Shown in pieces: positions 26,407-40,185 of a stretch of DNA of 64,000 nt. The stretch's first letter is position 1. Every line of letters starts with the position of its first letter. Source of the stretch: Lucifuga dentata (lineage: Eukaryota; Chordata; Actinopteri; Ophidiiformes; Bythitidae). The notes beneath the pieces are model-generated. The model did no database searches and was not told the DNA's origin. It was given only the letters and a program-made list of their open reading frames with translations. The translations under genes and the position numbers were made by a program. Location of the stretch: contig VXCM01001277.1 of the NCBI GenBank assembly GCA_014773175.1, positions 45,461 through 109,460 on the forward strand. The letters are read 5' to 3'.

Positions 26407-28553
26407 TGTTGAAAATGATTTGTGTGGAAATAAACGTTTAAATGTGACTTTGATTTGTTGGCGTGTCAATTAAGTCATGTTAGGCAAGATTTTTATATTT
26501 AAAAAAATCATTTTTTTGTCTCACCCCCACCATTTGAAACCCTGGAACTTCACTATGTTTGTATAAAACAAAAAGGTAAAGATGGGTATGGTTTCCATGT
26601 AAAGGAAGAAATTAATGATAATTTCAGAAGAAAATCCAATAGGGCTGGATTGTCATCATTATTGATTAGTCTGATAATTGTTTCAATTAATCATTTATTG
26701 CACTAGTGCAGTGCCCATTCAAAATGTACCTGTTTGAACCAGGCTGGACTTTATAGTGTACGCCACAGCCTGTCATAAGTGTCCGTGGAGCGGAGTATAT
26801 CCTGCCATGCCTGGAATGTATCCTGCCATCGCGCCTGGAGCGTGTTCAGACCGTGCCGGACTTTACAACATGTGCTGCAGCCTGTCATAATTTTGTTCTG
26901 CATGTCCTCGTGAGCTAGTTTTGTTTGCTGTATGGCATCGGGTTGAGACCATGCCACTCGGACCGGTATCCTGCCACACGGACTACTTTTTACCAGCACA
27001 GCTCAATTCAAGAACCGCTCATCAAACAACTTCACACGTGACGCTGCACGTCCTTGGGTCCTGAGCAACAAACCTGCTGAATTTCAACTNACAACTTCAC
27101 ACGTGACGCTGCACGTCCTTGGGTCCTGAGCAACAAACCTGCTGAATTTCAACTTCCTTCAGCGCCGGGTTCTAGAGATGTCGGTGCCACAGACAGAAGG
27201 AGACAGAGAAACTCCCACAATTATTGAAATAGCATATTCTGGCTAAAAAAATACAGGTAAAACTGTCAAAAGTTTAAAAGGTATTCAAGTTCCAAGTACA
27301 TGAAGCAGAGAAAAGAGGCAAATTCTCACGTTTGATTAACTGAATGACATAATGTTTTAAAGGTTTCAAAGACTAAAAATGACTAATTAATAATTTAAAA
27401 ATTCTTGATTTGATTTGTTCTGCTTCCTACACAGGAAACAAGAGACATAGCCAGAGAAAACTGTTGTTTCATTTTCCTCCTCTTTTGTCCTTTTAGACTT
27501 GAAAAAAAATAAAATAAATAAAATCATGGAGCAGTGGGTTGAGCTTCCACATTAGAGGAATTCTGGGTAAAGAGTTCAAACGGTTCTCAACGTGACCCTG
27601 TTTGAACCTGATGTGTGCACACAGAACGGACCAACGGCCGCGCCGCTTTTGGGAATTCTTGTTACTGGAGGTTAAATTCTCCGAGTTCGCCACAAGTCAC
27701 AGAACGGGAGCCCTGCAGCTCACAGAGCGATTTAGCGTTTGCTCAAGGACACTCTGGCAAAGCGGATGGCCCTTTGATTTTTCTTCCTGCTGCCAAAATC
27801 CTGAATCATTTCTGCGCGGAAGTAACAGAATAGAGTAAATATCTCTCAGAGGGAACGGAGGGTCGGTACTTGAAAACAGTTTTGCAGAGTCGTGTGTTGT
27901 ATCTTGTAAACCGAGTTATTTTTCCACTCACAGCGGGAGCCGGCAAGCCCACGAGGGAATTCACTTTTGACATATGTGCTTGATTTACACTTTCTCACAC
28001 ACACATACACACAAGCTCGTCAGAAGTGAAGTGCCCGCACTCTGAGTTCTGCTGAAAGGTTGATGACTCACGTGAGAAGAATGAGTCGTGATCAGGCTTC
28101 GCTCAATGAAAGCAGCTCTTACGCAAGCGCAGGAACACAAACACGCGCAGGGGAACGAGCAGACGTGCAGAGAAAACGAGGCGCAATGAAAGCCTAAATC
28201 CTGCCAGGTGTTCTCTTCCTCCTCCTCTCTCTTACTTTGTATTTCTCCTCCTCTTTTCGCCATCAGCCATTTGCCTCGAAATCCAATCTAAGTGTGACAG
28301 AAACAAACTCACACAGACAGTCTGTGGGTGCGCAGAGTGACGGGATTAAAGAGATGTGTCTAAATTTAAATGTTTGCATGCATGCATCCATCTTATACTC
28401 AGCCCTGGTGTGTGTGTTTGTGTGTGTGCATCTGCAAGGTAACAAGACTAATAGTAGTATGTGTCTTGCTGGTGGATGAGTGTGTCTGCGAGGTCAATGA
28501 TGCAGGAAGTAACATGAGTCATCGCTTAGGAGACTGTAATACATACACGCACG

Positions 28554-28587
<34 letters not shown>

Positions 28588-30095
28588 GGAAGAGCATCAA
28601 GGTATATTAATATATTATACATATCAAAAATATTAGTGTTGTTTTGGGTAAGTTTTGGTCTGTTTTATCAGCTGCAGGCTGTCAGATTGATTTTTTTTTA
28701 ATATCTTTATTGATTTAACAAAAACAAAAAAAGGGGGGGGTACAGATGAGGATTATAACAATGCATAAATTTTTTTTTAAATTTTAATTACATGATTTGA
28801 ATAGTGGGATACAAGTGTAAAATCATTTTTATGCATTGATGTTTAGCATTTATCAACTAAAAGCTATTTTAGCATTTTGTTTTTTCCTCTCACACATTCA
28901 GCCCTTATGAAAAATGTATTTGTGAAAACTTCAAATTCATTAAGTTAAAAAAAAAAAGCTGGAAACTGTAAATCTTCAGACAAAAGATCACATTATTATG
29001 CAAAATTCACATCTTTATGAATAAATCATGTGCAAAATAATCTCTGGAATAAATTCAAACATATACCCAAAATTCTTTATTGTTGGAGCTTAATTTTCAC
29101 AAAAACTGAAAACAAACTTTAAAGGTCAGAATCTGATTTGTGTGTCAGGTTTTGTTTACTTATTTCTACATAAGAGCCACAAATCATTCATAAAATTATG
29201 AGAATAAAGTGTAAAATGTGGCAACCAATCAGAAGCCTCGTGTCATATGATGTGTGTCACTTCATTCAGACATGGATAACACTAAATGACATGAGCATTG
29301 GGCCTTTTTGCTAATTGTTTCCAAAAATAAACTTTAATCGCTCATTACTGAAATCAAATAATATTTCAGGTGTTTTTGTTTGGTTTTTTTTGTTCTTTTA
29401 TGTTATGGGATCATTTTTAACTGCAGATCGCATGCACTTAAACGGCTAATTGTGATGTTTGTAGTGTGATTACTTTAAGGGGCGGAGCTAGTTACAATAG
29501 CACTAATTTCCCCACACGCTCGAAAAAAAGAATACTGAATGAGTAAAACGAGTTCCTGACACGATTAAAATGAAAAACTAAATAAAATAATGTTTCATTT
29601 ATGGAGGAATGGCCATCTTTAACGGTGTTAAACCCGGGCGCTCTTCATTTAACGGGGCTTTTGGATCTGTGATATTCTTTGCTTTCCTCCCATACTGAGA
29701 GGTAAGTGAACGCCTCACGGAAAGTAGAAAAGACTTGACCGTAATGAACTTTACTACAGACATTATGAGTCAGATATTGATCTCATCTGTCTGGACTGAT
29801 TTCAATTTTATTTTACAAAGTGTTATTTAAAAGATTCTTTTTTTTTTTTTTTTTNTTTTTTTTTTTTTTTTTGATTATTACAAATGGATCAGTAAAATAT
29901 CAGCAGATCATCAGCAACAGTATAATTAGATGCAGCAATTCCAAACTGGGAGAATCTCGACTAGAATCGCCATAGCCTGCATGTCAGGACATTCACATTC
30001 TCACACAGACACACACACACATCGTGCATCTATGTAATCGATGCAGCCAATTTACCTAAATTGAAAAAAATGTTTCTCCACACTGAAGCAGCATA

Positions 30096-30137
<42 letters not shown>

Positions 30138-32739
30138 TTGCTGCATATGTGTGTTCATGCTGGGTCACCCTGGAATTTTTACTTTCTTAATAGGACGTCT
30201 GGCCTTTAGAGATAATCAGGAGTCCATCAAGCATGCACACATACACAATCACACACACACACAGACCCCTGTTCATACACCCTAATGTATGACTCTGCAC
30301 TAATCATCTTTATATTGAACACACCAGCAGTTGATAGCAAGCTAATGGTGCTTATGCGCGTGTGTGTGCGCATATGTATTGTGTGCATCCAAGCTTTTCA
30401 GATTATCACAGCGAATGACCCCTATTAAGTCAAGGTGACATTACACACACACACACACACGCACCATCCTTCCCTGTCCCTGACACAACGTTTGAGTCAG
30501 CACTTTTCTACGCCCATTTTCCTCTCTCTCTCTTTTTTCAATCTGTTCTCCCTTTTTCCTCACATTTTTTCCTTTCAGTCTTTCATAATATCTCCCTTGC
30601 CCCTCCTTCTCAGCTTAAATACCTACCACTGTGTGTGTGTGTGTGTGTACGTCTCGGTGACGTCACTGAAACAAATGGGCCGTTCGCTATCTGGGACACT
30701 GGTGGCAGTGGGGTGGTGTGGGGGGGTGGAANGGGGGGGGCACTCATATATAGCAACTTCACACTGGCAAAAAAGGCACAAAAACGTCATCGTCTCACAC
30801 CACACACACCTTGTTCTTGCTCTCCCTTGCTCTCTCTCTCTCCCTTGCTCACTCAGTGTGTCCTGCTGCCATCAGCACTTTCGCCACTGTCCTCACCAGA
30901 CCGTCCCCGTCTCCTCTCATGTCCTTAATGACTCTCGCTCTCATTTCTCTCTCTGAAACGCAGCGTCACATGACTCCTGACACGCTGAGGTGGGATCAGA
31001 TTCTAATGTTCCTTCCCTGAAGAATGAAGGATTATTTGTGACGTGTGTGAGTAAATGTGTTTTACCGAGGTTGTGTCATATTATGGCACTTTTTTTGAGA
31101 CCGCCATATCCTGAGAAGTCATATTATACTGACAAAAAAAAAGACTATGTGAGTTATTAAAAATGCTATGACTTTTATGATATATTTAAAGGACTATACC
31201 AGTGGTTTTGCATATCTGTGTCCAATATAAACAACCCGCAAATACATTACAACCATTTTCCAAAACATACTGCAGGAGCGGTACATTTTAGAATTGTTTT
31301 TCCTACCTTCCACACTGCTTTTGGTTTCATTTCATTCTGGTATGCTGTTAAAATAAACTTGTAGAGATCTGGAACGTGCTTCAGATAGGTAATCCATCAC
31401 AGCGAACACAATAGCTATCAAATATTTTTGTTAAAGTCAGTTTATTTAACCGATACAACATGGAGCAGCACGGAAGAAAATGTATGTCGCCGCCAGGGAA
31501 TGTAGTCCCAGGATATGATGGTTTCTACCAGTGACTTAAAACAACCTTCACTTCTACATTCGGATGTATGTGCTAGCAGTGAAAAAATTTAATTTTAAGG
31601 CAGTTGCATCACTTCAACATTTGATTTTGATAGATTAGAGGATTTGGCAAAATAACAGGAAAGCTAAATTATGTTATATTATTATGGATTTATGTTTTAG
31701 AAGAACAGCTGTCAGTAATGCATATGTGGGTGTGTGCTGGTAGTATTTACTGGGCTTAAACATGCAAAAATCACTGGTATGGTCCTTTAAGCGTGACAGG
31801 TTAGAGGTGCTCTGTGTTACCTTCACTTTGCAAAAGTAATTGTTCTCATTTATATACAAACTGTAAACAGGCCTTTTTTGGAAATCAAACTAACAGCATC
31901 AAAAATTAGCTGAAGGATAAATCAGTATTATTACTGTGTGAAATATCCCTTTAAAAAAAGTGCAGAAAGTCTTCTAAACGATCAAATCTAACCCTGCCTT
32001 TCTCCTGTTCACACAACACCAGCTTCTACCAACACCCTCCTCTTCCTCTCACATCTTCCTCTCCGTCTTCGCTGCTGGGTGGCCGAGCCATCCACGCTCC
32101 CAGGGGAGAGACCCAGCAGACCGAGCTACGCTGTCCAGGGATGGAGCTCCTGAGAGGGGAGGGATGGAGCATCGTGGCTGGACGTGGGGAGGGGGGGTGG
32201 TGGTGGAAAAGCGGCTCTCCCAGCAATTGTTTGGGATTTCCTGCTGGGTTGTTTTTTTGGAACATGGCGGCCTGTTGTGCAAAGACTTGGCAATGCACAG
32301 GCGCACGCTGATGAATGAGACAATGGCAAGACAAAGAGCTGGAACTACACGAGATGTAAACAGAACCATGACTCAGCACTCAGTCCTAAATTCAACTTGT
32401 GCTTTTTTTTAAATTTTGGTTTATTATACTATACAAAATACCAACTATAAAAGTGTAAGACTGTATAAAGCTAACAAGCACACACAGATACTGGTCCTGT
32501 GTGTGTCTGCGTTCTGCCATAAACATCTATGAGCGCCGACAATCTCCAGACCCTGCAGCAGCATTTCCTCCAGAGCGGCTTTGTACCCACATGAACGTGA
32601 AATAGTGATCAAAGATATTGATTGCCTGCTGATCGCTCGTAAAATTCAGAGTGTCGCTGGGGAGTGAGCCAGTTTTCTTCTTGGCATGAGGGACAAAACT
32701 GGAAGTGAAGAATTGAAGGAGTATCAATACTGACTTGTG

Positions 32740-32771
<32 letters not shown>

Positions 32772-35700
32772 TCACTCACAAATGCGCTATTATTCCGCTC
32801 AAGATCTGAAGCTGTTTTATGAGAATGACAGCAGAGGAAAAAGAAGAGCTATTAAAACTTAATTTGGCTGCAATTTGCTACGAATGTTAAATTAGTGCCT
32901 TGGTTTTGAAAGAGACGGCTAAATGTATTAGCATGGTTAGCGGAATAGCACGGGCAACACTGAAGTTGCAGCTCCATTTTGCTGACAGCAAATTACAATG
33001 AATGCAACAGCGAAATAAATATGTTTGCGCTACGGTCCAACAATCCATATTCAGTTGTGAAGAGACTTGTGATGTAACAAATGCCTCCCGGGTCATAATG
33101 GCATAACAACGCTTGTCATAAATAAACTACATTTGCATTTGCATTTTGCTTGACCGGGTGTGATGTTAATCGTGTCATCTCGAGCCTGTTTTCCCTGTCA
33201 GACCAGAAAAATGATGGAATGTGTAACAACAGAAGGCATTTATCTGTAGCCTGCGATTGCTCAAAGAAGCTGTGTGCATACATGTCCCTTTATTCACATG
33301 CCATGGCCGCCGACTTTTTCATTTCGCGGCTTGTTCGTGGATGTTAGCACTGAAATTTGGAAAGCTGGAAGGTTAAACCAAAGGGCTGATAGAGACATTT
33401 CATATATGTTAATATTTTGTAGTGAATCTGCGGGTGCTAAAGTAAATATTATTAAGTCTGACCAGTTATGGTCACAATACTACTGGAATGGTGAATTAAA
33501 AATGTTTTTCCTACCTTCCAGACCTCCATTGGTTTCAGTTCATTCTGGTACGCTATTAAAATCAACTTGTTGATACTTGAAACGTTCTTGGGATAGGTAA
33601 TCCATCATCACCAACAAGACCTGTCTTCAGGTTTTTGTTAGAAGTTACTTAATTTTAGCATTTAAGTGCAATAAAAAGCGTGGAGTGAATGTATGCCTCC
33701 ACCAGGGAATATAGTCCCAAAAGAAGACCTGCGTTTATCGAAAAATTTTATCGACTGTAATTTCATAAGGCTGTTTAACTATTAACAGGTGAAACATGGA
33801 TTTTTAAGGTGGGTGTATCACTTGAATATTTGATTTTGAAAGATTAAGAGATTTTGCAAAATATCAGGAAAGCTGAAATACAGTTTTATCCTTTGGGAAA
33901 TGATTGTCAGGAACGTAACATGTATGAAAATTTAATATATTAGGCTCAAACATGCAAAATGGGTGGTATGGTCCTTTAATTTTTTTTTTTTTTAGAGGGC
34001 TGTGTGAAAGTGCATTTTTAATCAACAACATTCTCAAAAATACACGCAAGCGTAGTTGTGAAAACTTGAAAGTCAGCATTCTTTGCTATCGGCGTGTTCA
34101 TCAGAGGTCGCGCGGGGTCGTCTCCGGTTCACCGGGTCAAACTGGAAGCTGTCAAAGAGTGCTGATCTGAAAGCGATCGTACGCGCCGTTGACCCCAATT
34201 CCGTGGGTCTGTGCTTTCTAATTTTACTGCCAGATTTCTCTCAGCAACGACTGTAATGGATGAGGCGGCCGTGAGGGAGCAGGGACACCTGGCCGCTGAG
34301 CCACAGTCAGCACCGCCGTCCTGACAGGCCTGATGAATGCAGGCTGATGAGCGCGTGCTCGTGCACACTCCGTACTCTACTACAGCCCGGAGGCTCAATC
34401 TGTGGCACAAGACCGGACATGCAGCAATGTAGTAAGTTTGTTTGTAGTAGGGCTGTGATGTGAAGATGCAAAGCTGCATGTCACATTTGTAGCTTCTACA
34501 ATTAATACTCGCTGAAAGGGCATATTAAAGGACAATACCGGTAATATTGCATGTTTGAGCCCAATATGTACAACCCACATACAAGTCAATTTACTGAAAA
34601 CCATTCCTACAAATATACTACTAGAGTGGTAAGTATTAGAGTTGTTTTTCCTACCTTCCAGACTGCCATTGCTTTCAGTTTATTCCAGTGCACTATTAAA
34701 ATCAAGTCATAGAGACTTGAAACGTACTGGAGATACATAATCCATCACAGCGAACACGATGTCTATTAAGTTTTTTGTCGAAGTAACTTTATTTAACTGG
34801 TTCAACACGGAGCTGCACGGAGGACAATGTGTGTCTCCGCCAGGGAATATAGTCCCAGGAGAAGATGACTTTTACCAAGAGATTAAAACAACTGTGCCTT
34901 CTTCAATTGTGCAAAGGCAAACTATTGAATTTTAAGGTGTGCGTGTGTGTCACCTGAGCATTTGATTATGAAAGATTAGCAGATTTGGCAAAATAATAGA
35001 AAAATTAAAATACGGTTTTACGTTTAGAAAAATTGTTGTCACTAACGTAACAGATTGTATTTATTGGGCTTAAACATGCAAAATCGCCAACATGGTCCTT
35101 TAATAATGACACTTTGCAGTCTGAGTGTTCATTGTGTTTGCACAATTAGTCACTTTCATGCTTTCATAGTAATTATAATCAAGAATTTTGGTCTACATGA
35201 TTGGAAAAACAAATTTACGTGCTCCATTCAGATTTCATACGCTCAGCTACTATTTGCATAGGGAAAACATGGTCTTAATATTGATGAATTCTGCTATGAA
35301 TTGGAATATAAATACAAGCGATTATTTAGATTTTTTTGTTCATCTGTAAAGAGTGACAAAATTTGACAGCAGCTGAGTTTATAAATAGGCCACTTAAGAT
35401 AATTAAGATGATTAATCATTAAGATTAAGATGATTAAGGAAATAATAGTCAAAAAGATTCTTTAGATTTATTTCCACGGCTCGTGCACTTTCCTTTTTAG
35501 AGGACCATACGTTTGAGCCTAATATATTCAATTTTCATACAAGTAACGTTACTGACAATCATTTCCCAAAGCATACTACTGGAATGGTGAATTAAAAATG
35601 TTTTTCCCTACCTTCCAGACCGCCTTTGGTTTCAGTTCATTCTGGTACGCTATTAAAATCAACTTGTTGATACTTGAAACGTTCTTGGGATAGGTAATCC

Positions 35701-38700
35701 ATCATCACCAACAAGACATGTATTCAGGTTTTTTTGAAGTTATGTAATTTTAGCATTTAAATGCAATAAAAAGCGTGGAATGATCTGAAAAGTTGTCAAT
35801 TCTTCACTGCAGCACTTGAATGCATCACAAGGAAGCATTTTCAGATCAATCCGTGCTTTTTATTGAGCTTAAACACTAAAATTACGTAACTTCTAAAAAA
35901 CCGGAATACACGTCTTGTTGGTGATGATGGATTACCTATCCCAAGAACGTTTCAAGTATCAACAAGTTGATTTTAATAGCAGAATGAACTGAAACCAATG
36001 GAGGTCTGGAAGGTAGGAAAAACATTTTTAATTCACCGTTCCAGTAGTATGCTTTGGGAAATGATTGTCAGTAACGTTACATGTACAGTATGAAAATTGA
36101 ATATATTAGGCTCAAACATGCAAACTGGCTGGTATGGTCCTTTAAGCATTTTCATCGCTGTTCTCGTGTACGAGAATCATTCTGTTTGCGATCTGTTTTT
36201 CTTTATGTAAATAAAAAAAGGAAAAAAGAATGAAGTTTATATATAATATAAACTATATACAGTAAAACTATGCAGAGAGAAGGAATTTTCTGTTTTCATT
36301 AGAGTTCAATTCTTTATTTCTATTTTTTTTTTTTAATTCTTTTGGTGAATGGGGTGCGCTTCCGTCAAAATTAACAATGTCAATTTTTCACTGACTTTTA
36401 CAAATACTGTTCTGCCTTATTACCATATTTTTTATCCAATATGCTGAATTTATCACCCTTTTTTTAAAAATGAAAAAAAAAAAAAAAANAAAACAGCAAA
36501 TCTGCTGTGATCCAGCACTCCTCACTTTGACCTGCGTGTAATGCTGCCGATCCTGTAATAAGAATTAGGTTGGTTGGCGTTGCAGTGGTTGCTATGTCTC
36601 TCTCTCTCTCTCTCTCTCTGGGTAAAACATCAACACCAAAAGTGAAATCTGAAAGTGAGATTAATAATTAATAATCAAGGAGATGAACTACATCTTAGAA
36701 ATACCTCTAAACTACTTCCTGCTGCTCTACAGCGACCTACTTAGCCTGATTTGCTTTATCGAAATTGCTGCGGGAATTTCCACAGCTTGAGAAAACATGA
36801 CCTGATGACCTCGCGTCTACACGATCGGATTCTCTCTGCTTGTTATGCTGAGGTCACCAGTTTGTCTCTTATGTCCCTCCAATGATTATTTTTAATTCAC
36901 CATTGAGTTAAAGTGGTGTTTTGGTGTCAGCGAATTAGTTCTTACACAAGACAAAAAAAAGCAAAGCTCTCACAGCCGCACTCTTCCTCTTTTCAGTGGG
37001 AGTTTGGATTAATGCAACAAACAAGGAACCTGCAAAAGGAAGCATTATGTAATGCTCGCAGAAATTATCTTAGTTAAACAAGGAAGTGCTGCTTCCCTAT
37101 TTTAGTGGAATCTGAAAGGGACGCAGAGCAGGGTGGGTCAGCTTTTGAGTGTGTTTTATCATGTGCACGCGCTTGTGTGTATTAGAAATAGAGTTCTATG
37201 ATGTGGAATGTTGATTGAAGATGTTTTTTTTTAAGCCAACAGTAAGAATTGCATATTAGAAGAAAAAACATATTTGGGGCACTAAAGAGAAACCAAAAAT
37301 GAACTTTATAACTGATTAAAGAATTCTGAATATCACAGCAGCTACTGGAAAGAAAGTCTAACGTCTGCTGAAACTTACATTTAAAAAAAAAAAAGCTGAC
37401 AGTTTGCCCACACCTTGCAGGAATTTCTTAAATTTCCATTTATGATTGCAGTTTTACAAGGCTGCAAATCCACGGAGGGGCCGTGTTATTCTAATTCATT
37501 ATCTTCCCTTTATCCCATCTCACTCCAAACTGATGCAGAGTTAATTCATCTCTCTGCACTTCACATTCGCTTTGATTGTTCGCTCCGACGTCTACACCCT
37601 CGCCATTTGTAAACATGCCGTCTTTGTGTGGCTGTGGATATGAATAAATAACCCAAATGTGCTGTTTGCGTGTGTGTATTTATGAACATGTGGGCGAGAT
37701 GGAGTAATAATGTGACTTATTGATGTGGATTCTGTTGGCTGCCCGGAGGGTTTTGTGTGTGTTGTGTGTGCGTAAGTTTCCCACCTCGTTGCCGTACATC
37801 ATGAGGTGGTGGGTGGTGATGAGGGCTTTGAAGACCACCACCCAGCTGGAGTTGGCCGTGCGCTCGAACAGCGTGTCGGCCAGCTGGGGAACACTCACGT
37901 TCATCTCATTGGTGCAGTGGATCAGATCTGGTGTTGGAAAAAAAAAAAAAATACAAATAATCACACAAATTGGTAATAATGAGAAAAGGGTTGGCGAGGC
38001 TTGATACCCTTATCAAGAAGAAGAAGAAGAGCAAATTGCTTTTCGAGCCTAAATACAAAAAAACACATTTGTACTGAGGACAGACAAACATCCCAGGTGA
38101 AATTTGAAGCGACTAAAGCATGAAGGACAGATACTAGTTTATGCAACTTTTTCCTGCCCTCCCTTTCGCCTTGCTTTCACTCAGCAACACCGTCTCCCTC
38201 TTCCTGTTCTCTGGTGGCGTGGCAGCAGAAGTTCATCCGTCACTCACTCATCTGCTGGACCGGGAGGAGAAACCGAACCTCGAGGCTGAAGAATGTCAAG
38301 TTCCGCGACTCGCAGTCTCAGAAAGGAGAGGAAGATGCAAAAAAAAAACAAAAAAAAACAAAATAAAACCAGAGGCTCTTCCGAAAAAAGTACGGGGCAG
38401 TAGGAACTTTAAGCAATAAGTACATATAGAGACGCATACAATTGCAAACAGATATACAATTTACAGGTACAAATATGAGCATGACACTGACATACGAATG
38501 CAAACGTGCTAACATGCTAACTGGCATTTATGTGTATAGAACAGACACATGCTTACAGTCTGTCCTTAAACCTTCGATTCTACTCTAATTAAGCCAATAA
38601 ATTGACTTTTTTCCCCAAATGTGGCGTAAATATAATCAGATTGAAATCAGTGACACACCTAGATCATACGATTTTAACTCAATTGATCGTTGACATCGAG

Positions 38701-39216
38701 CAAAAGCAATGTCAATGATCAATCGCTTGTAGCTGGCGTTAGCATCCTGGCTAACTTCCTCTCACAAGCTGATTGAACAACCAGTCAATGGAATCCTGTT
38801 AATTCCGTGTGTGTGCCTTGATGGTAAACTTGAGTCACATTTTTCTCGGTTCTGACAACATAAGGAGACACATCCTAAACAATATTGAGCCACCGCAATA
38901 CATAAGAACCTCCACAATTTAGCGATCCAGTCCACTGGAACAATCCAGATCGTCATTAACGGATCCACTCTGCCTCACTTCTCTTCCCGGTTAGTCGACA
39001 TCGATTTCGATCGGTTCTTTCCCCCCCAAGTGTTTATCTTGTTATAAAGCTTCAGTATCCATCCTCACAACATGTAACACACACACACTGATCCTCTACA
39101 GCACAGACATCAATACACACACGGGCTAAATTGATCATTCACACCAGATCTCAGGGATTTTTTTTGTTTCGTCTCTGCCGTCTTCCACCCCTTTCATTTC
39201 TTCGGCTTTACTTCCA

Positions 39217-39260
<44 letters not shown>

Positions 39261-40151
39261 CCTGGCCTTTGTTCTTCACCACAGGACTTTACGAGCCGCT
39301 GGCTCCCACACCTGGTAACTACGGAAACGGATTCTCATTAGACTACTGAAGGACTGTAGCGGCGAGGGTCCCGTCGGGAGACTTCATCATCGTAATCAGA
39401 GGGTCCGCGCACGTGCGTACGAGCACGCGCAGGGTAGACGCGCTCATTCAATAAAGCCCATCTTCACTTCCCTCCATTCACTTAACACATTATCCCCCTG
39501 AACACACACAATACACACATGACGGTAACAAAACACTGCAGACTTCCAGACCAGCATTTCTTCGCTCGTTCATGTGGTACCTCTCCAACGTCTCCCGTAC
39601 CCACATGCACGAACATGCTAAGCGATATTTAGTCAATACAAATGGGACGCAGAGTACTCTAATGTAATTCTACATTACACTACATCCATTTAGCCGCGGC
39701 GGTGTGACCGACAGCCAGCAGAACGATGCTTAGCGGCTAACAGAGTGTTTGAATTGCAGTTTTCGCAGATCGACTGGCGGAGGGATAAATCAGGTTTTTC
39801 ATGCCTGTGGAGATGAACGCATCAGCACCTTGAACGAGTCCAGCGTTTAATATCGGCTTTTCTCTGAATGCCATATCTGTCAAAACTCTTTTTTTTGTCT
39901 TTCTGCTACAGGAAGTTCCCTTCCCCCCCCCCCCTGTTTTGTCTGCATGATATTAATATTCATACCGATTGCAATCAATTAACTGGGAAGCAGGAACTGG
40001 TGGCAAATGAATTGCTGCAAATCCATCCTTCCATCTGCTCCTTGTTTTGCAGTTGCTACGTTTTCTGTGTCTTTTCTCTTTCTCTCTCCTGTCCGTCCAT
40101 CTCGCTTTCTTTTTTAACGGTGCTCATGTTTTTTCATTAGGTCTGGAGTGC

Positions 40152-40185
<34 letters not shown>

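Larger units (their letters stand above)
23291..37784 (-). other. picalm intron 2 (14.5 kb)
   Basis: Contains M1 copies 5 to 9, the hAT fragment at 26643-27184, a 33-N gap in a CT repeat and several CA/GT runs. 24160-25850, 27185-29820, 31800-33470 and 36150-37784 show no gene or element I can support. Confidence 0.75.

Noticed and set aside
32026..32379. A 117-residue minus-strand Pro/Ser-rich frame in intron 2
   Set aside because: Same strand as picalm but no match to any PICALM segment. Open in several frames because of local GC content.
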